NCBI RefSeq assembly: GCF_018448885.1
Contig: NZ_RCWB01000025.1
Span: 1-64,000, forward strand
Direction: 5' to 3'
Length of the DNA: 64,000 bases
Source of the DNA: Photorhabdus caribbeanensis
Lineage (GTDB): Bacteria > Pseudomonadota > Gammaproteobacteria > Enterobacterales > Enterobacteriaceae
The notes beneath the pieces were generated by a model that was not told the DNA's origin, made no database searches, and was given only the letters and a program-made list of their open reading frames with translations. Each line of letters starts with the position of its first letter. Within the stretch, counting starts at the first letter, position 1. Below, in pieces: positions 36,202-47,426 of this stretch. The position numbers and the translations under genes are program-made.

Positions 36202-37970
36202 AATCAGATGATAGTGCTTTTTCTTGGTTGATGAAATTGATCGGGACTCAAAGGAAAAGAGTGATCATTTCCATGATCTTAGCTGTTGTCTACTCTTTGT
36301 TGGCGTTGGTGCCTTATGTGCTGATCTATCGCCTGATAGATATTTTTCTGCATCAGCCTGATGTGACGGCATCGCAGGTATGGTGGCTGGTCAGCCTGGC
36401 GGCAATGGCGTTGGCTGGTAAGGTCATATTGCAACTATTTTCCGGTTTACTATCACATAAAGCCGCTTTCCAGCTTCTGTTTGAATTGCGCCGCAAAGTA
36501 ATTGCACGAGTGGGTGATTTGCCGTTGGGTGCGTCTAATCGCCATACCTCTGCAACAATGAAAAAAATCATCTCAGATGATATTGGTAGAATAGAAACAT
36601 TCATTGCTCACCACTTACCGGATATTGCGGCGGCTATTGTTTCACCATTGGCAGCGGCAATATTGCTGTTTTTCTTTGACTGGAGGCTGGCGTTATTGGC
36701 GTTGATCCCACTGCCGTTAGCGATTGCCATGCAGTGCTGGATTTTTAAGGGGTTTGATTCGCGTATCAGAGCTTATCATCAGGTGGTAGCAGATTTGCAT
36801 ACTAGCGTAGTGGATTTTGTTAAAAGCATGCCACTCGTCAAAGCCTTCAATATGACCGTCGATTCCCATCAGCGATATGCTAATGCAGTGGAACAACACC
36901 ATAGATTAGTTACCGGATGGCTCGCCGATACCCGAACTCCTGCTGCGTTGTTTAAGTTGGCTTTAGATTTGGGGTTGTTGTGTATTATGCCCGTTGGTAT
37001 CTGGTTATATGCTCAAGGGGATGTGGAGTTAGCGATATTATTTATCTTCATGCTGTTGGGAATTGGCTTGATGGAACCATTCTACAACCTGTTGCAATTT
37101 GCTGGCATGTTCAGCGAAATGCTAAAAGGCGTGGAAAATATCCGTGATTTTTCTAATCAGCCTCAGCAACGGGAAGGGCATGTTCCACAATCAATCAATG
37201 GCAGTGATATCTGTTTTGAGCATGTCACATTCAGCCATAATAATGCGGTTATTCCTACGGTAGATGCTCTCTCTTTTATTGCGCGGCAAGGGGAAATTAC
37301 TGCGATTGTTGGCCCCTCTGGGGCAGGGAAAACAACCGCGGCTCAACTTATTCCACGGTTATATGAGTATCAGCAAGGTTGTATTTCAATTGGTGGAAGC
37401 GATATTACCGCGATGCCTTTGGATCAACTAATGTCACTGGTTAGTTTTGTTTTTCAGGATGTATTTATCTTCGAAGACACCATTATGAATAATATCAGGA
37501 TGGGGAATCAGGATATTTCAGAATCGCAGGTTATTGCAGCCGCTAAAGCGGCTTGCGTTGATGAATTTGTTCGTGAATTACCGCAAGGATATCAAACAGT
37601 GGTTCAGCAGGGGTCGCTCAGTGGTGGGCAAGCTCAGCGGATCTCTATTGCTAGAGCGATAGCAAAAGATTCTCCGGTTTTAATTTTGGATGAAGCGACT
37701 GCCTATGCGGATGCGAAAAATGAAGTAAGAATCCAGCAGGCATTGTCCCATTTGATGAAAGGGCGCACGGTATTGGTCATTGCTCATCGGCTAAATACAC
37801 TGGTCAATGTCAATAAAATCATTGTGATGGATAATGGAGGTAAAGTGGCGGAAGGAACGCATCAGCAACTTTTGCAGGAGTGCCGACTTTATCAGAATAT
37901 GTGGGATGCTCATCAGGCGGCAAAAAGCTGGCATGTGGCTATGCGTAATCAGGAGGTTTCGCATGTTTAA
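36198..37970 (+). CDS. ABC transporter half-molecule (YbtP-like), fused TM-ATPase
   Basis: A 590-residue type IV ABC half-transporter. Six membrane helices occupy about 1-310, followed by the ATPase with Walker A GPSGAGKTT near 375, signature LSGGQAQR near 475 and Walker B VLILDEAT near 497. In yersiniabactin loci the YbtP/YbtQ pair imports the ferric or zinc siderophore despite its exporter fold; I infer the same here. It is coupled to its partner by an 8-base overlap. It forms a heterodimer with the next gene product. Confidence 0.85.
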   Translation: MKSDDSAFSWLMKLIGTQRKRVIISMILAVVYSLLALVPYVLIYRLIDIFLHQPDVTASQVWWLVSLAAMALAGKVILQLFSGLLSHKAAFQLLFELRRKVIARVGDLPLGASNRHTSATMKKIISDDIGRIETFIAHHLPDIAAAIVSPLAAAILLFFFDWRLALLALIPLPLAIAMQCWIFKGFDSRIRAYHQVVADLHTSVVDFVKSMPLVKAFNMTVDSHQRYANAVEQHHRLVTGWLADTRTPAALFKLALDLGLLCIMPVGIWLYAQGDVELAILFIFMLLGIGLMEPFYNLLQFAGMFSEMLKGVENIRDFSNQPQQREGHVPQSINGSDICFEHVTFSHNNAVIPTVDALSFIARQGEITAIVGPSGAGKTTAAQLIPRLYEYQQGCISIGGSDITAMPLDQLMSLVSFVFQDVFIFEDTIMNNIRMGNQDISESQVIAAAKAACVDEFVRELPQGYQTVVQQGSLSGGQAQRISIARAIAKDSPVLILDEATAYADAKNEVRIQQALSHLMKGRTVLVIAHRLNTLVNVNKIIVMDNGGKVAEGTHQQLLQECRLYQNMWDAHQAAKSWHVAMRNQEVSHV

Positions 37971-39708
37971 GGCGTTTAATCTTTCCCACTTGGTTGGAAA
38001 ACCACTGAAAGGGCTTTCAGGTATGGTGGCCCTCTCCATATTGGATGCTTTACTGGCATCAGCGCCTTACGCATTTCTTTACTACATCATTCTCGATATG
38101 CTTTCTGATATGCCCGATATGGTGTATCAGTTTAAATTAGTCGGAGGTTGTGCAGCTTTGATGTTGGTTCGAGTATTACTGGCTCGTACACTTTATTTCA
38201 ATATTTCACTGATTGGTTTCGATGCAGGGCGTACGTTACGTAAAAACCTGGGAGAACATTTGCGCCGTATGCCGATGGGTTTTTTTCAGCGGACGGATAT
38301 GAGTAGCGTTAATAATACATTGCTGAAAGATATCGATATGATCGAACATATTTTCACGCACTTGTATGCGCCAATGATCGCAACGGCTTCCGTACTTTGT
38401 TTCTTTTCTATCGGATTATTATTGAAAGATTGGCGTATGGCGCTGGCTATGCTTTCAACTTTACCTCTGGCGCTATGTGCTTATTTACTGATGCGACAAT
38501 ATGCGCGTCGCTGGCAAAATAGGATGCAACAATTACTGTTCAAACTTAATGATGCTTTGATGGAGTATATTGATGGCTTGAAAGTGTTGAAATCTTATCG
38601 GATGCTTGGTCAGGCTTTTGGCCGCTTGAATAATGTACTTACGACAACTTATCAACAATCGCTGACTGCCGAAAAAGCTGGCGTCTGGCCGATATACAGT
38701 TTTAATTTGCTGGTGGAATGCGGATTTATCGTGTTGTTGATCGCGCTGACTTGGGGATGGTTGGGGCATACTCTGTCATTAGCGGAGGTACTGGTATTTC
38801 TTATCGCAGCGGTGCGTTTTTTCCGGCCATTATTGAATATGTCAATGTTTCTGGCGGAGTTGAATTATTTTAGTTTGGCAACAGAACGGGTTAAAAAAGT
38901 ATTTGAATTGCCTGAATTATCGCAGGGAAATACCCGACCGCAGCTCAATAATATGACGATTGAATTAGATAATGTGTATTTTGCGTATCCTGATAAACCA
39001 GAAATTTTTCGCGGAATAAATCTAACTATTGAAGCGAATAAAGTAACTGCTTTGGTTGGGGCATCCGGTTCAGGGAAATCAACACTGGCTGCACTAATAG
39101 CCCGTTTTTGGCAACTTTCAGAAGGAAGTATTTGGGTAGGTAGTGGGGACCAAAAAATTGATATTGCCTCTATGGAGATGGAATATTGGCAACAATATAT
39201 CAGTGTGGTATTCCAGAGTAATTATATGCTCAATGACACGATTGGTAATAACCTCCGAATTGCCAACCCTGATGCCTGTGATGAAGAATTATTGCGTGTC
39301 TGCTGTCTGGCAAGGTTGGATAGTTTATTGAATAAATTGCCTGATGGGTTGAATACGAAAATCGGTGCAGATGGGATACGCCTTTCTGGCGGAGAATTGC
39401 AACGGCTTTCTATAGCAAGGGCATTACTAAAAAATGCGCCTCTGGTTATTTTGGATGAAGCAACGGCTTCGCTCGATCCAGAAAATGAAAGAGATATCCA
39501 ATTAGCGATGCAGTCATTGATAACGAATAAAACGGTGTTGGTTATTGCACATAAATTGTCATCCATTGAATATGCGGACAAAATTGTGGTGATGAATAAT
39601 GGTGAAATTGCTGAGCAAGGACAACATCAGCAATTATTGGCAAATCGAGGGCTTTACCACGATCTTTGGACACTACAGCAATCCGCACAAAATTGGCGGT
39701 TAGCTTAA
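37963..39708 (+). CDS. ABC transporter half-molecule (YbtQ-like), fused TM-ATPase
   Basis: A 581-residue partner of the preceding protein. I choose ATG 37963, with the perfect AGGAGG site at 37951-37956, over a longer in-frame extension that would overlap the previous gene by more than 130 bases. TM helices fill about 15-300. Walker A is GASGSGKST near 367, the signature is LSGGELQR and Walker B is VILDEAT. It is the last gene of the biosynthesis-transport operon. Confidence 0.85.
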   Translation: MFKAFNLSHLVGKPLKGLSGMVALSILDALLASAPYAFLYYIILDMLSDMPDMVYQFKLVGGCAALMLVRVLLARTLYFNISLIGFDAGRTLRKNLGEHLRRMPMGFFQRTDMSSVNNTLLKDIDMIEHIFTHLYAPMIATASVLCFFSIGLLLKDWRMALAMLSTLPLALCAYLLMRQYARRWQNRMQQLLFKLNDALMEYIDGLKVLKSYRMLGQAFGRLNNVLTTTYQQSLTAEKAGVWPIYSFNLLVECGFIVLLIALTWGWLGHTLSLAEVLVFLIAAVRFFRPLLNMSMFLAELNYFSLATERVKKVFELPELSQGNTRPQLNNMTIELDNVYFAYPDKPEIFRGINLTIEANKVTALVGASGSGKSTLAALIARFWQLSEGSIWVGSGDQKIDIASMEMEYWQQYISVVFQSNYMLNDTIGNNLRIANPDACDEELLRVCCLARLDSLLNKLPDGLNTKIGADGIRLSGGELQRLSIARALLKNAPLVILDEATASLDPENERDIQLAMQSLITNKTVLVIAHKLSSIEYADKIVVMNNGEIAEQGQHQQLLANRGLYHDLWTLQQSAQNWRLA

Positions 39709-39730
39709 GCTATTGAATAGTTAATATTTC

Positions 39731-39756
39731 CTGTGGGCAGATCAAATGGCCCACAG
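39731..39756 (+). terminator. Hairpin ending the metallophore operon
   Basis: CTGTGGGC pairs perfectly with GCCCACAG across a 10-base loop, 23 bases after the last stop codon. It lacks a T tract, so efficiency is uncertain. Confidence 0.5.
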
Positions 39757-39817
39757 CGTATTGACAAAGTGCTGGTTTTTATCTGACATTTAATAAGCAA
39801 CTGTCCTGAGCAACAAT

Positions 39818-39919
39818 TTATGACACAATCTGGTGGTATGACTCATCCCATTCTTCGTTCTTTCTGATCATGGCATTCAGGATGGTCAGAAGTTTGCGCA
39901 TACAGGCAATCAGAACCAT
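39818..39919 (-). pseudogene. IS110-family transposase C-terminal fragment
   Basis: The minus strand encodes 33 residues beginning MVLIACMRKLLTILNAM and ending at a stop. This is the typical end of IS110/IS1111 transposases (IACMRKLLTILNAM). The reading frame is lost just upstream, where SKAKK can be read in a neighbouring frame, and the rest of the element is missing. It marks an old insertion between the metallophore operon and the tca locus. Confidence 0.7.
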
Positions 39920-40412
39920 TTTTTGGCTTTACTCGCGGGCTTTAATCCCCCAGGGTTTATCAGGCTGCACACACTGTGCCAAATCTAGTCATGTCGACAT
40001 TGTAATCAATTTTCAAGATACAAGGGGTTACGGCGGATTTTGTTAAAAATCCAAAATGCCCCGATAGATACAAGTCTGATTATTTTCAAACTGAAACTAT
40101 TTACGGGTTTTCTTTTCCACTACGATTAAATTAATTTTTTATTCCTACATTAATAAAAATTGAGCTTAACATAATAAGCCTCCACGCTATAAAGTCATGC
40201 CTCCATCAATTAACCACTCTTACCAAATAGTGAAAATGATTCTAATTGCCTAAGATAAATGATGCACTAGCCTATTATCACAAATTATTTTTCATTTTTA
40301 TAACACTTTTGCTATCAGCGCCTTGGACGAAATTTCTCATGCTGGTCGTTTTGTTTATCTCTGAATCACCTTAATTGAACCAGCAATAAATAAAAAAATA
40401 AAAGGAATATTT
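39920..40412. promoter_or_regulatory. AT-rich upstream region of tca operon
   Basis: About 490 bp without a supported gene. It should contain the tca promoter, but I see no operator I can name. The ribosome site AAAGGAA lies just before the leader ORF at 40413. Confidence 0.4.
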
Positions 40413-40511
40413 ATGAATTGTTACACCAAGAAAGCTAGCTCGATTTTCGAAACTAACCTTCCAAGATGTTCTAATTCTAAGCCATGTAATGGTGACTGTT
40501 ATGCAAAATAA
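40413..40511 (+). CDS. Short Cys-containing leader ORF overlapping tcaA
   Basis: A 32-codon frame with its own good ribosome site (AAAGGAA, 6 bases before ATG). The peptide is MNCYTKKASSIFETN followed by a tail with Cys at 19, 25 and 29, for four Cys in total including Cys3. Its stop codon lies 23 bases inside the tcaA reading frame, in the +1 register. The tcaA start codons have only weak sites of their own, so translation of this ORF probably feeds tcaA. It could be a regulatory leader peptide or a chance frame. I do not recognise it. Confidence 0.4.
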   Translation: MNCYTKKASSIFETNLPRCSNSKPCNGDCYAK

Positions 40512-43500
40512 AATATCATTTTTATCAGGCACATCCGAACAGCCTCTGCTTGACGCTGGTTATCAAAACGTATTTGACATCGCATCAATCAGCCGGGCTG
40601 CTTTCGTTCAGTCCGTTCCCACCCTGCCCGTTAAAGAGGCTCATACACTCTATCGTCAGGCGCGGCAACGGGCAGAAAATCTGAAATCCCTCTACCGAGC
40701 CTGGCAATTACGTCAGGAGCCGGTTATTAAAGGGCTGACTAAACTTAATGCGCAATCCGACGTTTCTGTGCTTAAAGATGCTTTGGTCGAGAATATTGGC
40801 GGTGATGGGGATTTCAGCGATTTAATGAACCGTGCCAGTCAATATGCTGATGCTGCCTCTATTCAATCCCTATTTTCACCGGGCCGTTATGCTTCCGCAC
40901 TCTACAGGGTTGCTAAAGATCTGCATAAATCAGATTCCAGTTTGCATATCGATAATCGCCGCGCTGATCTGAAAGATCTGATATTAAGCGAAACGACCAT
41001 GAATAAAGAGGTCACTTCCCTTGATATCTTGTTGGATGTGCTACAAAAAGGCAGTAAAGATATTGCTGAATTGTCCAGCGCGTTCTTCCCAATGACATTA
41101 CCTTACGACGATCACCTGTCGCAAATCGATTCCGCTTTATCGGCACAAGCCAGAACGCTAAACGGTGTATGGAACACTTTGACAGATGCCACGGCACAAG
41201 CGGTTTCAGAACAGGCCGATAATACGAATACACGCAAACTGTTCACCGCCCAAGATGCTAATAAAGATACGTTTTTTGCCGGAAACACTTTTTATTTCAA
41301 AGCAGTAGGCTTCGACGGGCAACCTATGGTTTACCTGTCGCAATACACCAGCGGAAATGGCATTATCGGCGCACAATTGATTGCAGGTAATCCCGACTCA
41401 GCTAAGGCCGCTATTGTCGCACCGCTGAAACTCACTTGGTCAATGGCAAAACAGTGCTACTACCTCGGCACTCCCGATGGTACAACGATGGGAGATGGTA
41501 ATGTTCTGACCGGCTGTTTCTTAAGAGGCAACAGCCCGACCAACCCGGATAAAGACGGCATTTTTGCCCAAATAGCCAATAAATCAGGCAGTACTCAGCC
41601 TTTACCGAGCTTCCATCTGCCAGTCACACTGGAACGCAGCGAGAATAAGGATAAGTACTATCTGAAAACAGAACAGGGTTATATCGCGGTAGATAGTTCC
41701 GGTCAGTCAAACTGGAAAAATGCGCTGGTCATCAATGGGACAAAAGACAAAGGGCTGTTATTAACATTTTGCAGCGATAGCTCAGGTACCCCGACAAACC
41801 CTGATGATGTGATTCCTCCCGCGATTAATGATATTCCGTCGCCACCAGCCCGCGAAACCCTGTCACTGACGCCGGTGAGTTATCAATTGATGACCAATCC
41901 AGCACCAACAGAAGATGATATTACCAACCATTATGGTTTTAACGGCGGTAGTTTACGGGCTTCTTCATTGTCAACCAGCGAATTGACCAGCAAACTGAAT
42001 TCTATCGATACTTTCTGTGAGAAGACTCGATTAAACTTCAATCAATTAATGGTTCTGACCGCTCAGCAATCTTATCGCCAAAGCAGCGTTGATGCGAAAG
42101 CAGCCAGCCGCTATGTGCGTTTTGGGGAAACTGATCCTACTCGCGTCAATGTCTACGGCGCAGCCTATCTGAACAGCACACTGGCAGCAGCGGCTGATGG
42201 TCAATATCTGTGGATTCAAACCGATGGCAAGAGCCTGAATTTCACTGATGATACGGTAGTCGCCTTAGCCGGTCGCGCTGAAAAGCTGGTGCGTCTATCA
42301 TCCCAGACCGGGCTATCATTTGAAGAATTGGACTGGCTGATTGTCAATGCCAGCCGTAGTGTACCGGACCACCACGATAAAATTGTGCTGGATAAACCGG
42401 TCCTTGAAGCACTGGCAGAGTATGTCAGCCTGAAACAGCGCTATGGACTTGATGCCAATACCTTTGTGACGTTCATTAGTGCAGTAAATCCTTATACGCC
42501 AGATCAGACACCCAGTTTCTATGAAACCGCTTTCCGCTCTGCCGACGGTAATCATGTCATTGCGCTAGGTACAGAGGTGAAATATGCAGAAAATGAACAG
42601 GATGAGTTGTCCACTATATGCTGCAAAGCATTAGGTGTCACCAGTGATGAATTGTTCCGTATTGGTCGCTATTGTTTCGGTGATGCAGGCAGTTTTACCT
42701 TGGATGAATATACCGCCAGTCAGTTGTATCGCTTCGGAGCCATTCCCCGTTTGTTTGGGCTGACATTCGCCCAAGCCGAAATTTTATGGCGTCTGATGGA
42801 AGGCGGAAAAGATATCTTATTGCAACAGTTAGGTCAGGCAAAATCCCTGCAACCACTGGCTATTTTACGCCGTACCGAGCAGGTGCTGGATTGGATGTCA
42901 TCTGTCAACTTGAGTCTGACTTATCTGCAAGGGATGGTAAGTACGCAATGGAGCGGTACCGCCACCGCTGAGATGTTCAATTTCTTGGAAAACGTTTGTG
43001 ACAGCGTGAATAGTCAAGCTGCCAGCAAAGAAACAATGGATTCGGCGTTACAGCAAAAAGTGCTGCGTGCGCTAAGTGCCGGTTTCGGCATTAAGAGCAA
43101 TGTGATGGGTATCGTAACCTTCTGGTTAGAGAAAATCACAATCGGTAGTGATAATCCTTTTACATTGGCAAACTACTGGCATGGTATTCAAACCTTGTTT
43201 AGCCATGACAATGCCACATTGGATTCCTTGCAAACCGATACTTCTCTGGTAATTGCGACTCAGCAACTTAGCCAGCTAGTGTTAATTGTGAAATGGCTGA
43301 GCCTGACCGAGCAGGATCTGCAATTACTGACAACCTATCCTGAACGTTTACTCAACGGCATCACTAATGTCCCTGTTCCCAATCCAGAGCTATTACTCAC
43401 GCTATCACGTTTTAAACAGTGGCAAACTCAGGTCACCGTTTCCCGTGATGAAGCGATGCGCTGTTTCGATCAATTAAATGTCAAAGATATGACGACTGAG

Positions 43501-43776
43501 AATGCAGCTTCACTTATCGCCACATTGCATGAGATGGATAAAGGTACGGTAGCGCAAGTTAATACCTTGCTATTAGGGGAAAATAACTGGCCGAAAAGTT
43601 TTACATCACTCTGGCAACTTCTGACCTGGTTACGTGTCGGACAAAGCTTGAATGTCGGTAGTAGCACTCTGGGTAATCTGTTGACCATGATGCAAGCAGA
43701 TCCTACGGCCGAGAGTAGCGCCTTACTGGCATCGGTAGCCCAAAACTTAAGTGCCGCAATCAGCAATCGTCAGTAA
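40489..43776 (+). CDS. tcaA: Insecticidal toxin complex protein TcaA (N-terminal part of split TcA)
   Basis: A 1095-residue subunit which, with TcaB, makes up the pentameric TcA shell and translocation pore of the Tca toxin. The sequence matches my memory of W14 TcaA, both in length and in blocks such as GDFSDLMNRASQYADAASIQ and LFSPGRYASALYRVAKDL near 110-150, which is the SpvA/VRP1-like region. The long alpha-helical shell continues to the end. It has no classical signal peptide. The start may be ATG 40489 or ATG 40501; the latter has GGTGA 5 bases upstream, the former gives the customary N-terminus MVTVMQNK. It is translationally linked to the leader ORF upstream and to tcaB 21 bases downstream. 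Confidence 0.93.
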   Translation: MVTVMQNKISFLSGTSEQPLLDAGYQNVFDIASISRAAFVQSVPTLPVKEAHTLYRQARQRAENLKSLYRAWQLRQEPVIKGLTKLNAQSDVSVLKDALVENIGGDGDFSDLMNRASQYADAASIQSLFSPGRYASALYRVAKDLHKSDSSLHIDNRRADLKDLILSETTMNKEVTSLDILLDVLQKGSKDIAELSSAFFPMTLPYDDHLSQIDSALSAQARTLNGVWNTLTDATAQAVSEQADNTNTRKLFTAQDANKDTFFAGNTFYFKAVGFDGQPMVYLSQYTSGNGIIGAQLIAGNPDSAKAAIVAPLKLTWSMAKQCYYLGTPDGTTMGDGNVLTGCFLRGNSPTNPDKDGIFAQIANKSGSTQPLPSFHLPVTLERSENKDKYYLKTEQGYIAVDSSGQSNWKNALVINGTKDKGLLLTFCSDSSGTPTNPDDVIPPAINDIPSPPARETLSLTPVSYQLMTNPAPTEDDITNHYGFNGGSLRASSLSTSELTSKLNSIDTFCEKTRLNFNQLMVLTAQQSYRQSSVDAKAASRYVRFGETDPTRVNVYGAAYLNSTLAAAADGQYLWIQTDGKSLNFTDDTVVALAGRAEKLVRLSSQTGLSFEELDWLIVNASRSVPDHHDKIVLDKPVLEALAEYVSLKQRYGLDANTFVTFISAVNPYTPDQTPSFYETAFRSADGNHVIALGTEVKYAENEQDELSTICCKALGVTSDELFRIGRYCFGDAGSFTLDEYTASQLYRFGAIPRLFGLTFAQAEILWRLMEGGKDILLQQLGQAKSLQPLAILRRTEQVLDWMSSVNLSLTYLQGMVSTQWSGTATAEMFNFLENVCDSVNSQAASKETMDSALQQKVLRALSAGFGIKSNVMGIVTFWLEKITIGSDNPFTLANYWHGIQTLFSHDNATLDSLQTDTSLVIATQQLSQLVLIVKWLSLTEQDLQLLTTYPERLLNGITNVPVPNPELLLTLSRFKQWQTQVTVSRDEAMRCFDQLNVKDMTTENAASLIATLHEMDKGTVAQVNTLLLGENNWPKSFTSLWQLLTWLRVGQSLNVGSSTLGNLLTMMQADPTAESSALLASVAQNLSAAISNRQ

Positions 43777-43797
43777 CCGGATAAGAAGGAATTGATT

Positions 43798-46700
43798 ATG
43801 TCTGAATCTTTATTTACACAAACGTTGAAAGAAGCGCGCCGTGATGCATTGGTTGCTCATTATATTGCTACTCAGGTGCCCGCAGATTTAAAAGAGAGTA
43901 TCCAGACCGCTGATGATCTGTATGAATATCTGTTGCTAGATACCAAAATTAGCGATCTGGTTACTACTTCACCATTGTCCGAGGCGATTGGCAGTCTGCA
44001 ACTATTTATTCATCGTGCGGTAGAAGGCTATGACGGCACACTGGCTGACTCAGCAAAACCCTATTTTGCCGATGAGCAGTTTTTATATAACTGGGATAGT
44101 TTTAACCACCGTTATAGCACCTGGGCTGGCAAGGAGCGGTTGAAATTCTATGCCGGGGATTATATTGACCCAACATTGCGATTGAATAAGACTGAGATAT
44201 TTACCGCATTTGAACAGGGTATTTCTCAAGGGAAATTAAAAAGTGAATTAGTCGAATCTAAATTACGTGATTATCTAATTAGCTATGACACTTTAGTCAC
44301 CCTTGATTATATCACTGCCTGCCAAGGTAAGAATAATAAAACCATCTTCTTTATCGGCCGTACACAAAATGCCCCCTATGCATTTTATTGGCGGAAATTA
44401 ACTTTAATCACTGATGGCGGTAAGCTGAAACCGGATCAATGGTCAGAGTGGCGAGCTATTAATGCCGGGATTAGTGAGGCATATTCAGGGCATGTCGAGC
44501 CTTTCTGGGAAAATAACAAGCTACATATCCGTTGGTTTACTATATCGAAAGAAGATAAAATAGATTTTGTTTATAAAAACATCTGGGTGATGAGTAGCGA
44601 TTATAGCTGGACATCAAAGAAAAAAATCTTGGAGCTTTCTTTTACTGGCTACAATAGAGTTGGAGCAACAGGTTCATCAAGCCCGACTGAAGTAGCTTCA
44701 CAATATGGTTCTGATGCTCAGATGAATATTTCTGATGATGGAACAATACTTATTTTTCAGAATGTCGGCGGAGCTACTCCCCGCACCGGAGTGACGCTAT
44801 GTTATGATTCTGGCGAAGTAATTAAGAACTTGTCTAATACAGGAAGTGCAAATTTATCTTCAAAGGATTATGCCACAACTAAATTACGCATGTGTCATGG
44901 ACAAAGTTACAATGATAATAACTACTGTAATTTTACACTCTCTATTAATACAATAGAATTCACTTCCTACGGCACATTTTCATCAGATGGAAAACAATTT
45001 ACACCACCTTCTGGTTCTGCCATTGATTTACACCTCCCTAATTATGTAGATCTCAATGCGCTATTAGATATTAGCCTCGACTCACTACTTAATTATGATG
45101 TGCAGGGCCAGTTTGGCGGATCTAATCCGGTTGATAATTTCAGTGGCCCCTATGGTATTTATCTGTGGGAAATCTTCTTCCATATTCCGTTCCTGGTTGC
45201 GGTACGTATGCAAACCGAGCAACGTTACGAGGACGCGGACACTTGGTTTAAATACATTTTCCGCAGCGCCGGTTACCGTGATGCTAATGGCGAGCTCATT
45301 ATGGATGGCAGCAAACCACGTTATTGGAATGTGATGCCATTGGAACTGGATACCGCATGGAATACCACACAGCCCGCCACCACTGATCCAGACGTGATCG
45401 CTATGGCTGATCCGATGCATTACAAGCTGGCGATATTCTTGCATGCCCTAGATCTGTTAATTGCCCGCGGCGACAGCGCTTACCGTCAACTTGAGCGCGA
45501 TACTTTAGTCGAAGCCAAAATGTACTACATTCAGGCACAACAGCTACTGGGACCACGCCCTGATATCCATACCACCAATACCTGGCCAAATCCGACGCTG
45601 AGTGTAGAATCAGGCAAAATCGCCACACCGACACTCCTCAGTTCACCAGAAGTGATGACATTTGCTGCCTGGCTAAATGCAGGCGATACCGTAAATATTG
45701 GTGACGGTGATTTCTTGCCACCGTACAACGATGTACTGCTCGGTTACTGGGATAAACTTGAATTACGTCTATACAATCTACGCCACAACCTGAGTCTGGA
45801 TGGTCAACCACTGAATCTTCCTCTATATGCCACGCCGGTAGATCCGAAAACCCTGCAACGTCAACAAGCTGGGGGAGACGGTACAGGCAGCAGTCCGGCT
45901 GGCGGTCAAGGCAGTGTTCAAGGCTGGCGCTATCCACTATTGGTAGAACGGGCCCGTTCTGCCGTCAGTTTGTTGACTCAGTTCGGCAACAGCTTACAAA
46001 CGACATTAGAACGTCAGGATAATGAAAAAATGACGCTGTTGTTGCAGACTCAACAGCAAGCCATCCTGAAACAACAGCACGATATACAGCAAAATAATCT
46101 CAAAGGATTACAACACAGCCTGACCGCATTACAGGCCAGCCGTGATGGTGCGACATTGCGGCAAAAACACTACAGCGACCTAATTAACGGCGGTCTATCT
46201 GCGGCAGAAATCGCCGGTCTGACACTGCGCAGCACCGCCATGATTACCAATGGAGTTGCGACGGGATTACTGATTGCCGGCGGAATCGCCAACGCTGTAC
46301 CTAACGTCTTCGGACTGGCTAACGGTGGTTCTGAATGGGGAGCGCCATTAATCGGCTCCGGGCAAGCAACCCAAGTTGGCGCCGGTATCCAGGATCAGAG
46401 CGCCGGCATTTCAGAAGTGACAGCAGGTTATCAGCGTCGTCAGGAAGAGTGGGCATTACAACGGGATATTGCTAATAACGAAATAACCCAACTGGATGCC
46501 CAGATACAAAGCCTGCAAGAGCAGATCACGATGGCACAAAAACAGATCATGCTCTCTGAAACCGAACAAGCGAATGCTCAGGCGATTTATGACCTGCAAA
46601 CCACTCGTTTTACCGGACAGGCACTGTATAACTGGATGGCCGGCCGTCTCTCCGCGCTCTATTACCAGATGTATGATTCGACTTTGCCAATCTGTCTCCA

Positions 46701-47367
46701 GGCAAAAGCCGCCTTAGTACAAGAATTAGGCGAGAAAGAGAGCGACAGTCTATTTCAAGTTCCGGTGTGGAATGATCTGTGGCAAGGATTGTTAGCAGGG
46801 GAAGGTTTAAGTTCCGAGCTACAGAAATTGGATGCCATCTGGCTTGCACGGGGTGGCATCGGGCTGGAAGCCATCCGTACCGTGTCGCTGGATGCCCTGT
46901 TTGGTACCGGGACGTTAAGTCAAAACATCAATAAGGTGCTTAACGGGGAAAAGGTACCTCCAACCAGTGGCGTCACTCTGACGCTGACAGGGGATATCTT
47001 CCAAGCAACACTGGATTTGAGTCAGCTAGGTTTGGATAACTCTTACAACCTGGGTAACGAGAAGAAGCGCCGCATTAAACGTATCGCCGTCACCCTGCCA
47101 ACACTTCTGGGACCCTATCAAGATCTTGAAGCCACATTGGTAATGGGCGCGGAAATCGCCGCCTTATCACACGGTGTGAATGACGGAGGCCGGTTTGTTA
47201 CCGACTTTAACGACAGTCGTTTTCTGCCTTTTGAAGGTCGAGATGCGACAACCGGTACACTGGCGCTCAATATTTTCCACGCGGGTAAAGGGGGATCGCA
47301 ACACGATTTGGTTGCTAATTTGAGTGACATCATTGTGCATCTGAATTACATCATTCGAGACGCGTAA
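43798..47367 (+). CDS. tcaB: Insecticidal toxin complex protein TcaB (C-terminal part of split TcA)
   Basis: An 1189-residue subunit starting at ATG 43798, 7 bases after AAGGA. It carries the second half of a TcA protein: a receptor-binding/neuraminidase-like middle region (around 200-450), then the pore-forming and TcB-binding C-terminal region. The latter shows the long coiled central helices (about 720-960, Gln-rich) with a hydrophobic tip segment, [21 protein letters not shown] near 805-825, read here in two parts as IAGLTLRST and [12 protein letters not shown]. The end [20 protein letters not shown] resembles other TcA C-termini. It is uninterrupted, unlike the degraded tca locus I recall in strain TTO1. 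Confidence 0.93.
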   Translation: MSESLFTQTLKEARRDALVAHYIATQVPADLKESIQTADDLYEYLLLDTKISDLVTTSPLSEAIGSLQLFIHRAVEGYDGTLADSAKPYFADEQFLYNWDSFNHRYSTWAGKERLKFYAGDYIDPTLRLNKTEIFTAFEQGISQGKLKSELVESKLRDYLISYDTLVTLDYITACQGKNNKTIFFIGRTQNAPYAFYWRKLTLITDGGKLKPDQWSEWRAINAGISEAYSGHVEPFWENNKLHIRWFTISKEDKIDFVYKNIWVMSSDYSWTSKKKILELSFTGYNRVGATGSSSPTEVASQYGSDAQMNISDDGTILIFQNVGGATPRTGVTLCYDSGEVIKNLSNTGSANLSSKDYATTKLRMCHGQSYNDNNYCNFTLSINTIEFTSYGTFSSDGKQFTPPSGSAIDLHLPNYVDLNALLDISLDSLLNYDVQGQFGGSNPVDNFSGPYGIYLWEIFFHIPFLVAVRMQTEQRYEDADTWFKYIFRSAGYRDANGELIMDGSKPRYWNVMPLELDTAWNTTQPATTDPDVIAMADPMHYKLAIFLHALDLLIARGDSAYRQLERDTLVEAKMYYIQAQQLLGPRPDIHTTNTWPNPTLSVESGKIATPTLLSSPEVMTFAAWLNAGDTVNIGDGDFLPPYNDVLLGYWDKLELRLYNLRHNLSLDGQPLNLPLYATPVDPKTLQRQQAGGDGTGSSPAGGQGSVQGWRYPLLVERARSAVSLLTQFGNSLQTTLERQDNEKMTLLLQTQQQAILKQQHDIQQNNLKGLQHSLTALQASRDGATLRQKHYSDLINGGLSAAEIAGLTLRSTAMITNGVATGLLIAGGIANAVPNVFGLANGGSEWGAPLIGSGQATQVGAGIQDQSAGISEVTAGYQRRQEEWALQRDIANNEITQLDAQIQSLQEQITMAQKQIMLSETEQANAQAIYDLQTTRFTGQALYNWMAGRLSALYYQMYDSTLPICLQAKAALVQELGEKESDSLFQVPVWNDLWQGLLAGEGLSSELQKLDAIWLARGGIGLEAIRTVSLDALFGTGTLSQNINKVLNGEKVPPTSGVTLTLTGDIFQATLDLSQLGLDNSYNLGNEKKRRIKRIAVTLPTLLGPYQDLEATLVMGAEIAALSHGVNDGGRFVTDFNDSRFLPFEGRDATTGTLALNIFHAGKGGSQHDLVANLSDIIVHLNYIIRDA

Positions 47368-47387
47368 ATTTCTTTTCTTTTTCGATT

Positions 47388-47410
47388 ACAGGTCTCTATC
47401 AGGGGCCTGT
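47388..47410 (+). promoter_or_regulatory. Intercistronic hairpin between tcaB and tcaC
   Basis: ACAGGTC pairs with GGCCTGT (one G-T pair) 21 bases after tcaB and just before the tcaC ribosome site AAGGAG. With a T-rich stretch before, not after, it is more likely an mRNA stability or partial attenuation element than a full terminator. Confidence 0.45.
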
Positions 47411-47426
47411 TATTAAGGAGTATTTT

